Made by a program: the position numbers and the translations under genes
NCBI GenBank assembly: GCA_946410535.1
Contig: CAMKAR010000130.1
Coordinates: 1-6,437, forward strand
Length of the DNA: 6,437 nt
Direction of reading: 5' to 3'
Source of the DNA: an uncultured Bacteroidales bacterium
GTDB lineage: Bacteria; Bacteroidota; Bacteroidia; Bacteroidales; F082
Notes under the pieces: model-generated
Databases searched by the model: none
The model's input: the letters and a program-made list of their open reading frames with translations, nothing else
What the model was told of the DNA's origin: nothing
Part shown: piece by piece, positions 1-5,873 of the stretch
Numbering within the stretch: position 1 is the stretch's first letter
How the letters are laid out: every line of letters starts with the position of its first letter

Positions 1-1374
1 AGAATTGAACACCAGGCGGAAGCGGCTGGCATAGTCGGTCGTTTTTGCCTCGAAGGTGTAGGTCGCTGAACCCTGAGCCTGTCGAAGGGTCGAAGCGCCG
101 GCCAATAGGTCGACATCAGCGCCCGTCATGTTGTCGATGAGGTGCAGGTAGCTGAACGTGACTTCCTCGCTGTTGAAGCTCAGCGTGTAGGTGCCGTTCT
201 TTTCTGCCTTGAAGTTGAGGGGCAGCTCGCCTTGGGTGGCACTGCGCACGATGGCATAGTCCTTGCCGTTTTGCGGGATGTAGACCTTGGTGTGGCTCGG
301 GTTGAGTTGGAATTTGCCGAGTGTCGCACCGCCGTCGAAACGGACGATGGCATTGTCGAGGGCGGTTGATGAGCTTGTCGAAGCAACCACACTGATGTTG
401 AGTTTGCCGACGTCTGCCCGTTCACCACGCCTGACAGCGGCGAAGTTCGCCTTCTCGCCAGTTTCCGTAGCTTGCACGAACACGCCTTCCATAACGGCTA
501 TCGAGGTTTCCTCGGTCTCCGTTTTCAAGGCGTTGCCTTCGGTGTTCAACCGATAATAAGGTTTGTTGAGTGTGGCCTCAGCACCAAACGGGTTGCCGAT
601 GAGGTTCCAGCCTTTGAGGACGGCGCTGGCGTCGTATGCCAGATCCACTTCGCCGTTGCCATTGTAAGGTGTCCCTGTGAAGGTCAATGTGACATTGTTG
701 CTGTTGGCATAGAGGTAGCCTTTGCCGGGCTCAATGCTGAAATGGCCCTCTTGGCCTAGGGTTTGGTCGCCTTTGTAATTGATCCATTCCTTGTCTTGGC
801 TTTGGTCGAAGTAGTAGAGGTCGTAGCTGTTTTCGAGCATGTTCGTCACATTCTCAGGGCTTACCGTCCCGATGGGGGAGGCGATGAGGTAGTAGCGATC
901 CTTATTGCTGGTGTAGGCGGTGATGGGCTTTTCGAAGGTTTGCGAGGTGACAAAATTGATCATGACAGGTACACTTGGGGTACCGGGATTGTCCATGCCA
1001 GTGACAATCGTTACTGGGTTGCCGGACACTGTAGCTGTGTAGTTTGCGTACTCATTTCCACTAGCATGGTCGTAAATCTTGAATGTAACTGTTTCGCCTG
1101 AATTGTTGTATTTGATGTTGAACCAAACAAAATACTGACCAGGTAATTTCTCTGGTGATATTTCTACAAGATGTCTCACGGCTCTAACTTGCTCGCCCAC
1201 GAAAGCGGCAATTTCAATGTTGGTAGTGGATTGAATTTCACCATTGATTTGAATTTTGCCAATAAAAGGTCTTGCATCTGCATAGTCGTAGCTATTCATG
1301 GACCAATGGTCTTGTGCTTTAATCGATCCTATAGTGAGAAAGGAGATGATAAATGCTAAGGTTATTCTTTTCAT
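1..1374 (-). CDS. Exported modular surface protein, probable T9SS substrate (3' end outside window)
   Basis: The frame is open for 458 residues from ATG at 1374-1372 to the left edge, so the C-terminus is missing. Residues 1-20 form a Sec signal peptide (MKR, hydrophobic stretch, SIKA then QD) without a lipobox cysteine. Residues about 21-125 are a beta-rich domain with a GKIQINGEIQ...IAAFVGEQVRA pattern. After a Gly/Pro linker (TGMDNPGTPSVP) comes a long conserved block with SIEPGKGYLYANSNN (213-227), GWNLIGNPFG (255-264), KFQLNPSHTKVYIP (354-367), YLHLIDNMTGADVDLL (409-424) and TTDYASRFRLVF (445-456). From memory of Bacteroidales proteins, such a block usually sits just before a T9SS type A sorting domain, so that domain is expected beyond the edge; it is not seen. 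The gene starts 28 bases after the upstream gene's stop, probably in one operon, with an A-rich start region and no Shine-Dalgarno sequence. Two palindromic repeats lie inside it. Exact function unknown. Confidence 0.9.
   Translation of the reverse strand, partial: MKRITLAFIISFLTIGSIKAQDHWSMNSYDYADARPFIGKIQINGEIQSTTNIEIAAFVGEQVRAVRHLVEISPEKLPGQYFVWFNIKYNNSGETVTFKIYDHASGNEYANYTATVSGNPVTIVTGMDNPGTPSVPVMINFVTSQTFEKPITAYTSNKDRYYLIASPIGTVSPENVTNMLENSYDLYYFDQSQDKEWINYKGDQTLGQEGHFSIEPGKGYLYANSNNVTLTFTGTPYNGNGEVDLAYDASAVLKGWNLIGNPFGAEATLNKPYYRLNTEGNALKTETEETSIAVMEGVFVQATETGEKANFAAVRRGERADVGKLNISVVASTSSSTALDNAIVRFDGGATLGKFQLNPSHTKVYIPQNGKDYAIVRSATQGELPLNFKAEKNGTYTLSFNSEEVTFSYLHLIDNMTGADVDLLAGASTLRQAQGSATYTFEAKTTDYASRFRLVFNS
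70..90. repeat. Short palindromic repeat, copy 1, inside coding sequence
   Basis: The 13-base core TGAGCCTGTCGAA (74-86) is flanked by complementary arms ACCC (70-73) and GGGT (87-90). It lies in frame in the left-hand gene and encodes residues 429-435 (TLRQAQG) between VDLLAGAS and SATYTFEAKTTDYASRF. From memory, relatives read almost directly from DVDLL into a YTFEA-like strand, so this looks like an insertion in a loop. The heptamer GTCGAAG occurs at 81-87 and again at 89-95, perhaps a trace of insertion or slippage. The core resembles a family of dispersed palindromes seen in many bacterial genomes; no specific family name is assigned. Confidence 0.72.
364..388. repeat. Short palindromic repeat, copy 2, inside coding sequence
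   Basis: The core TGAGCTTGTCGAA (370-382) matches copy 1 at 12 of 13 positions and has the same orientation. The arms are GGTTG (364-368) and CAACC (384-388), unlike those of copy 1 but again perfectly complementary. It encodes residues 329-337 (VVASTSSST), a low-complexity loop between KLNIS and ALDNAIVRF. The reading frame through the core differs from copy 1: on the coding strand the core starts at codon position 3 here and at position 2 there. Similarity therefore lies at the DNA level and not in the protein. Confidence 0.72.
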
Positions 1375-1402
1375 TTTGTTGTTACTTTTGTTTGTTATTG
1401 AT

Positions 1403-4400
1403 TTATTGTCTTGATGAGGGGAAATGGAATGATTTAGAATTATTTGCATTCGACTTATACATGTATCCTTTCCCTGGTTCAAGTGATATAATGTCGCCAA
1501 CCCAGCCAAGAGATTCATAGTAAGTGGATGAAAGGTCTTTATCCATGATTACATCGCCGTCTTCGGGCTGTAAATCGGAAAGGGCAGATTCCAACCCCAT
1601 GCTTTGTGTACCGAAGAAACCAATCCAGTTGTAACCGTTGCTGAGGTTTACCATGTGGTTTGATGGGTCGGCAACTACTCCATTCAGAGTGAAGGAACAA
1701 TCTGAAATGACTTGAATCTTGTACATTTTTCCAGGTTCGATTGTCAGTTCACCTATCCAGCCTAATGCATTGTCATATGTTACATTGTCGTCTTTGGAGA
1801 TGATGCTCACGCCGTTTGTTCCGAGTCCATTCTCAAGTTCTTCCAGCGATGTTTCCACCGTCGGGCTCCACCAGTTCCAGCCTTGGCTGAGCGTGACGTT
1901 TTGGGTGACGGGGACGAACACATGAACATTGTCGATGTACCAAATTATTTGATCAATGGCGTAAGTGCCTTCATACCTGAATGCAATGTGAACATCTTGG
2001 CCGTTGTAATTACTCAAAGAAACGGTCTCGTTTTGTTTGGAACCGGGAAGATGGTTTGCATCGGCGGCCCAAATTGAGGTGAAGTGCTCGGAAATGATGA
2101 ATTCCGCGTCCTTGATGATTTCAAGGTCTTCAAAGGTTTCCGTGGAAACCATTATGGAGCTTGGCGCATAAACAGAACCGCTGCTGAACAGGTTGTCGAA
2201 CGAAAGCGTGGCGTTTCCTTCTATGTGCATGTGGGGCAGGAAGAGCCACGTCTCGTTCTTGAAGTCGCTCGAAACGGCGCCTTGGTTGTCCAAATTATTG
2301 TTCATGTTCACCTGCCAACCGTTGGTTTCGCCCATCTCGCCGAAGTTGACCTTCTGCCAGCATCCGGGCGGGAAGGCCGTGCTGTTGAAGTTCTCAACCA
2401 ATGCGTGCGTGTCGTCAATAGTCCAAATGCCACATTCGGTGGTGAAGCTAATAGGATTCGTCCAGTCGCTTTGGTCGTTATTATCGCAGTTAGCCTGTAC
2501 ACGGGCTTCGTACAAGGTGGAACGTTGAAGTCCAGTCAAAGTGTAGGTGGTCTCATTGACTGCAATCGGATTGCTCCATTCGTCGTCGGAGGCTTCCTTG
2601 TATTGAATGTTCCAAGCGCTTTCATCACCGCGTGGTGTCCAAGACAGGCTAACTTCATTCACTCCAACTTCGTCTGCAGCAAGATTGTCGGGAACTTGGC
2701 AAGAGGGAATGTATTCAACAAGGATGTCATCAACATAGAAAGCCTGGGAATTCATGCTGGCAGCAGGACATTTGAGCGCGATGTAGCGACCAGTTCCTGA
2801 ATAGCTGTTCAGACTTATGGTCTTCTCTGTATAGTCACTTGTCATTTCAACATCTTCAACCTTGACGTATGTGTTGGCATTACTAGGGTCTGTCATGACG
2901 CCGACTTCCATAGTACAAGGTGAACTGTAGCTTCTCACCCAGAATCTGATTTGAATGTTGCTCATGTCATAAGCATCACTGATTTCAGGCAAGATGGCAT
3001 ACTCTTCTGAAGTCCCGTAATAAGTGCTGTTGAGGAAATAGAGGCTATATGAACCACTATGGGTTTGTTTCACGATTGGTTGTGTGGATGTGCTTGGCGT
3101 TGCCATGGTCGGGACGCCATACCTATAAGTACTGTTATAATAGCCTCTGATTACACTCCAGCAACTCGGAATTGTGCAGCTGTTGACGGTTTGTGATGTG
3201 CCTTCAAAGTCGCAAGTGTATGGCAAATCGATGGCACCGCAGCCAGTGGTGAAGGTCGTTTCAGCCCATTTGCTCAGGTCGCCTTCTCCGCAATTTGCCT
3301 GTACCTTGGCATAATAGGTGGAAACGGGACTGAGGCCTGTGACGGTATAGGTCGTTGTGTTTACAGGAACTGTTGTCCATTCGCTGTCCGAGTCCTTCTT
3401 GTACATGACGTTCCAAGCGTCTTGGCCTGCTTCGCCTGCTGCCCATGAAAGCGTGGCGCTTGAAGAGGTGACATTGCTTGCAGAGAAATTCGTTGGTTTG
3501 ATGCAAGTCGGTAGGGTGGTGAAACCTTTTGTAACACTCCATACACTTAAGCCTTCTTCTGCGCAATTGGCACGGACATAGGCATAATACATCTTGTCGG
3601 GGGCGAGCCCATCAATGGTGTAGGGATTCTCGCTGACTGAATAAATCACGCCATCTGTTTCGGGATGCATGGAGGTTGTCTCACAGATGCTGATGTCCCA
3701 ACCGCATTCGTTGCCGCCCGCACTCCACGAAAGTGTTACGGAAGTGGTGGTGATGTTGCTTGCATTCAGGTTGGTCGGTTTGGGGCAGGTCACCGTGGTG
3801 GTGAAGTCTGTGACATCGCTCCATGAACTTTCTTCGTTGCCAAGCACGGATTTCACGCGGGTGTAGTATTTGGTTTCGGGCGAAAGTCCCAACAGTTCCT
3901 TGGATGCCGTCCCGCTGACAGTAACGCTTGTTGCGCCTGTGAAGTCTGAAGCCGTTGCATATTGCAGCACCCAGTTGCTGGCCGTGCCGTTTTCCGTCCA
4001 AGAAAGCGTTGCAGTGCGGCCTGCTACATTGCTGGCTGTCAAGGCCGTGGGACGCGGGCAAGTCATATAACTGATGTTGATGTTGTCGATGGCCGCAGGG
4101 GGCTGGTCGCCGCCACTACTATCGTTACGCCAGATAAATACCATGGTATAGGTGCCCGAAATGTTGGCTTCCGCAGTCTGGCTTTGCCAACCGTCTTGAA
4201 GATTAAGCTGCTGTCCGCCATCAAGAGCAATCCAGTTGTCTGGGAGGGTCTTGAATCCGACGTCCGAAGGCAGACTTCCGGCAGTAAACTCTACATCTCC
4301 AGGAGCCAATACAGCACGAAGATAGTCGAATTGAGTATAAGAATTACCTTCTCCTTTGGCTTGCCAGTTGAAAGAGAATGTGTAGGTGCCCTGCTCAAAG

Positions 4401-5536
4401 TTGAGTAGCTTGGAGGCAAAAACTACCGTGGTACTATTGACCGTATATGAATAGCTCGTTCCATTGTCATTGGAAATGTACATGGATTTCGCTCCTCCGT
4501 TATTGGTGGCACTGCCCCATGACCATTTGTTGGTCTGGCTGCCATTAGTGAACCCCCAATCGTTGCTGGTCTCAAAAGCTTGTGAGTAAGGATGATTGGC
4601 ATCTACCACAAGAGCTTCACGAGTGGTGGTGAAGGTTTTGCTGGCCCATTTGCTCATATCACCATCTCCACAGTTGGCACGAACGTAGGCATAATAAGTG
4701 GTTTGAGCGGTAAGATTGGCCAATGATTTGCTGCATTCCGTGACTTGGTAAGTGGGTGTTGTGTTTTCATTAGGAATAATGGTGGCATTTGTTGTTACAA
4801 AGACCTCCCAATTGCTTTGGCTTTCTGCGCCTGCAGTCCAAGTCAGCGTAGCGGTATGGGCAGTGATGTTAGTCGCATTGAAGTTTTTGGGTTTGGCACA
4901 AGTGACGGTAGAAGCTTCAATGTCGAGTATGATTTGGTTTTTATATGTGACGGAAGCTTGGTTGTAACTATAACCATTATTTGGGTTGCAGGGGTCGTAT
5001 GGGTCGCCGTCTCTGGCTATGTAATGAGCTTGCGTGCCTTGGTTTCCACTTGGAGTGAATACCAAGCAACTTTGACCGCTCGAATATGAGCCGGTTTTGT
5101 CGTTAACCACGACGGCAAGGTTGCTGCCGGTGTAGTCAAATGCAGTAGTGAAGGTAATAGGCGTCCATTGGTTGGCGGTCAAACTGATGCTGCCGCTGAA
5201 TACCAGCGTACCTTGGCTGACATCAACCCAATCATTGTTTGCGCCCGAAAAGGATGATTTGTCGGTGTTGACCAGATAAACATCCCATGTGCGGGTTTTG
5301 GCAGTTCCCTTGTTGTAAAAGGCTATACTGTTGATGAGGCCGCCACCAGGATAGTCAATTTCATCCGCTGTGTAGATTTGTTGGGTGTACGAGCATTTGT
5401 AATTGGAATGGCTGGGAAGCCATGGTTGTTGGTCTGTTCCCGAGCCAATCGTAACTTCTTCAGCTCTCATTGAAGCCGACAAAAATCCAATCATCCCTAT
5501 CAATAGGAACAATCGCGTAAAATGTTTAAAATGCAT
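1403..5536 (-). CDS. Large exported FN3 / cleaved-adhesin (choice-of-anchor J)-like modular protein
   Basis: The protein has 1377 residues. Residues 1-25 form a Sec signal peptide (hydrophobic LFLLIGMIGFLSAS, likely cut after MRA) with no lipobox. Residues 26-208 are a beta-rich domain. FN3 modules lie at about 212-304, 492-580, 583-674, 678-764 and 946-1033, each starting near a Cys-Pro-type segment with a TLSW-like strand; four end in (V)xANC, suggesting a disulfide per module. J-like modules with DFE/NF openings and (I/V)D(N/D)I/V closings lie at about 311-490, 769-943 and 1043-1208. Two tandem modules (1211-1292 and 1294-1372) close the protein with GWNWW/GYNWIG and EPGK(G/M)Y motifs. The start ATG is followed directly by the signal peptide, which fixes it; no Shine-Dalgarno sequence is visible, as is normal in Bacteroidota. 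It follows a cobalamin riboswitch by 163 bases and precedes a second exported protein. The architecture suggests binding or adhesion at the cell surface; the ligand is unknown. No T9SS sorting domain is visible at the C-terminus. Confidence 0.92.
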   Translation of the reverse strand: MHFKHFTRLFLLIGMIGFLSASMRAEEVTIGSGTDQQPWLPSHSNYKCSYTQQIYTADEIDYPGGGLINSIAFYNKGTAKTRTWDVYLVNTDKSSFSGANNDWVDVSQGTLVFSGSISLTANQWTPITFTTAFDYTGSNLAVVVNDKTGSYSSGQSCLVFTPSGNQGTQAHYIARDGDPYDPCNPNNGYSYNQASVTYKNQIILDIEASTVTCAKPKNFNATNITAHTATLTWTAGAESQSNWEVFVTTNATIIPNENTTPTYQVTECSKSLANLTAQTTYYAYVRANCGDGDMSKWASKTFTTTREALVVDANHPYSQAFETSNDWGFTNGSQTNKWSWGSATNNGGAKSMYISNDNGTSYSYTVNSTTVVFASKLLNFEQGTYTFSFNWQAKGEGNSYTQFDYLRAVLAPGDVEFTAGSLPSDVGFKTLPDNWIALDGGQQLNLQDGWQSQTAEANISGTYTMVFIWRNDSSGGDQPPAAIDNINISYMTCPRPTALTASNVAGRTATLSWTENGTASNWVLQYATASDFTGATSVTVSGTASKELLGLSPETKYYTRVKSVLGNEESSWSDVTDFTTTVTCPKPTNLNASNITTTSVTLSWSAGGNECGWDISICETTSMHPETDGVIYSVSENPYTIDGLAPDKMYYAYVRANCAEEGLSVWSVTKGFTTLPTCIKPTNFSASNVTSSSATLSWAAGEAGQDAWNVMYKKDSDSEWTTVPVNTTTYTVTGLSPVSTYYAKVQANCGEGDLSKWAETTFTTGCGAIDLPYTCDFEGTSQTVNSCTIPSCWSVIRGYYNSTYRYGVPTMATPSTSTQPIVKQTHSGSYSLYFLNSTYYGTSEEYAILPEISDAYDMSNIQIRFWVRSYSSPCTMEVGVMTDPSNANTYVKVEDVEMTSDYTEKTISLNSYSGTGRYIALKCPAASMNSQAFYVDDILVEYIPSCQVPDNLAADEVGVNEVSLSWTPRGDESAWNIQYKEASDDEWSNPIAVNETTYTLTGLQRSTLYEARVQANCDNNDQSDWTNPISFTTECGIWTIDDTHALVENFNSTAFPPGCWQKVNFGEMGETNGWQVNMNNNLDNQGAVSSDFKNETWLFLPHMHIEGNATLSFDNLFSSGSVYAPSSIMVSTETFEDLEIIKDAEFIISEHFTSIWAADANHLPGSKQNETVSLSNYNGQDVHIAFRYEGTYAIDQIIWYIDNVHVFVPVTQNVTLSQGWNWWSPTVETSLEELENGLGTNGVSIISKDDNVTYDNALGWIGELTIEPGKMYKIQVISDCSFTLNGVVADPSNHMVNLSNGYNWIGFFGTQSMGLESALSDLQPEDGDVIMDKDLSSTYYESLGWVGDIISLEPGKGYMYKSNANNSKSFHFPSSRQ
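1421..1906 (-). repeat. Two tandem C-terminal GWNWW-type modules
   Basis: This is an internal protein duplication of about 80 residues per unit. Unit A has VTLSQGWNWWSP, NALGWIGELTIEPGKMYKI and ends near VVADPSNH. Unit B has VNLSNGYNWIGFF, ESLGWVGDIISLEPGKGYMY and ends near the stop codon. The EPGKGY(L/M)Y plus Asn-rich motif recurs in the next gene at residues 215-227, so the two neighbouring proteins share this module type. A role in surface attachment or folding is possible, but nothing in the sequence fixes it. Confidence 0.65.
2438..4903 (-). repeat. Degenerate array of five FN3 modules (interrupted by two J-like modules)
   Basis: FN3-coding units lie at about 4903-4625, 4063-3797, 3790-3515, 3505-3245 and 2701-2438. 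Their shared ends are still visible in DNA: plus-strand stretches around 4678, 3569 and 3297 all carry a GGCATAATA-like segment encoding YYA(Y/K)V, while the unit near 2491 has diverged. J-like units lie at about 4606-4067 and 3232-2708, between FN3 units. The units are diverged paralogous modules, not identical tandem copies. The second unit lacks the ANC cysteine (it reads VKSVLG). Confidence 0.75.
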
Positions 5537-5699
5537 AAAACTAAAGTTTTAAAGGTTTGACATTAAGTTTGTTACCTCAAAACTTCTGGAAAATAATGTT
5601 GGAAAACTAAAACGCAAGCGCACCCCCAGCCATCGGGACACACTTTATTATTTATAGTAACCCAGCTCCAATTCCCGGAAGCCTTGTTTCACGACTTGA
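5537..5699 (-). other. Leader between riboswitch aptamer and FN3 gene
   Basis: This non-coding leader of 163 bases holds the candidate terminator at 5645-5601 and an A/T-rich start region (AAAACTTTAGTTTT just before ATG) without a Shine-Dalgarno sequence. Only very short open frames occur (for example 5633-5607, nine codons with stop) and none looks like a gene. No second TAnnTTTG promoter element was found here, so transcription of the FN3 gene most likely passes through the riboswitch. Confidence 0.6.
5601..5645 (-). terminator. Candidate rho-independent terminator / riboswitch expression platform
   Basis: On the minus strand an 11-base arm AAGUGUGUCCC (5645-5635) can pair along its whole length, with four G-U wobbles, with GGGGUGCGCUU (5626-5616) around an 8-base loop. 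The next bases are GCG and then the U-rich tail UUUUAGUUUU. The site is about 55 bases after the riboswitch aptamer and 65 bases before the start codon of the FN3 gene, as expected for transcriptional control. The wobbles and interrupted U tract make it a moderate terminator at best. The upstream segment CGGGA (5677-5673) could pair with UCCCG (5638-5634), blocking the hairpin's 5' arm. This was read by eye with no energy calculation. Confidence 0.4.
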
Positions 5700-5858
5700 G
5701 GCAGGTCTTCTGACTGAGGCCATCGCTTGCCGCCTTCCCGAAAGATATTGACTTTCAGTGACATTCATGGCAAACGATTAGGGCCATCACAGCAGCGGGA
5801 ACTGTACGGGACTCTCACCCGATTCCCTATTGAGTCCTGTGAGGACACCACAAATCGG
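5700..5858 (-). promoter_or_regulatory. Cobalamin (adenosylcobalamin/B12) riboswitch aptamer
   Basis: Read on the minus strand, the conserved blocks appear in canonical order: a GUCCU/AGGAC hairpin; AAUAGGGAA (5831-5823); P3 with CGGG (5821-5818) and CCCG (5810-5807) around GUGAGAGU-like bases; CCCGCUGCUGUGAUG (about 5799-5785); P5 AUGGC/GCCAU (5787-5783 with 5771-5767); CACUG (5760-5756); a GAAAG/CUUUC stem; GGGAAGGCGG (5739-5730); and the B12 box AGUCAGAAGACCUGCC (5715-5700). The basal P1 stem looks short, so both boundaries are approximate. Cobalamin riboswitches generally reduce expression of downstream genes when the coenzyme is abundant. Here the next gene on the same strand is the large FN3 surface protein at 5536, followed by a second exported protein. 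Confidence 0.93.
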
Positions 5859-5860
5859 CT

Positions 5861-5869
5861 GCAAAAGTA
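5861..5869 (-). promoter_or_regulatory. Bacteroidota-type -7 promoter element (TACTTTTGC)
   Basis: The minus-strand TACTTTTGC matches the TAnnTTTG consensus recognised by the Bacteroidota housekeeping sigma factor. It lies four bases after the MarC stop codon and just upstream of the riboswitch, which puts a transcription start near 5855, at the aptamer's 5' edge. No clear TTG-type -33 element is seen 19-21 bases further upstream, so the promoter could be weak or activator-dependent. Read-through from the MarC gene is also possible, as no terminator is visible between them. Confidence 0.6.
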
Positions 5870-5873
5870 CGGA

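Noticed and set aside
763..1101. Plus-strand open frame with a hydrophobic start (MVAFVIDPFLVLALVEVV)
   Set aside because: It is antisense to the continuous minus-strand exported protein, and the hydrophobic run mirrors codons of that gene; no independent support.
1375..1402. Possible independent promoter between the two exported-protein genes
   Set aside because: The gap is only 28 A-rich bases and has no TAnnTTTG element, so co-transcription is the simpler reading.
2084..2800. Plus-strand open frame of 238 codons
   Set aside because: It lies antisense to the FN3 gene; the peptide has no signal, domain or membrane pattern, and the opposite strand has a continuous, clearly modular protein.
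3681..4061. Minus-strand open frame of 126 codons in another phase of the FN3 gene
   Set aside because: It is an alternative-frame shadow fully inside the FN3 array; its His/Arg/Gln-rich translation shows no domain.
5607..5633. Nine-codon frame (MAGGALAF) in the leader
   Set aside because: It lies across the loop and 3' arm of the candidate terminator and has no regulatory-codon pattern such as an attenuator peptide would have.
5652..5723. 24-codon minus-strand frame starting in the riboswitch 3' part (ATGGCC...)
   Set aside because: Its start falls in conserved riboswitch bases and no ribosome binding context is evident; best explained by chance.
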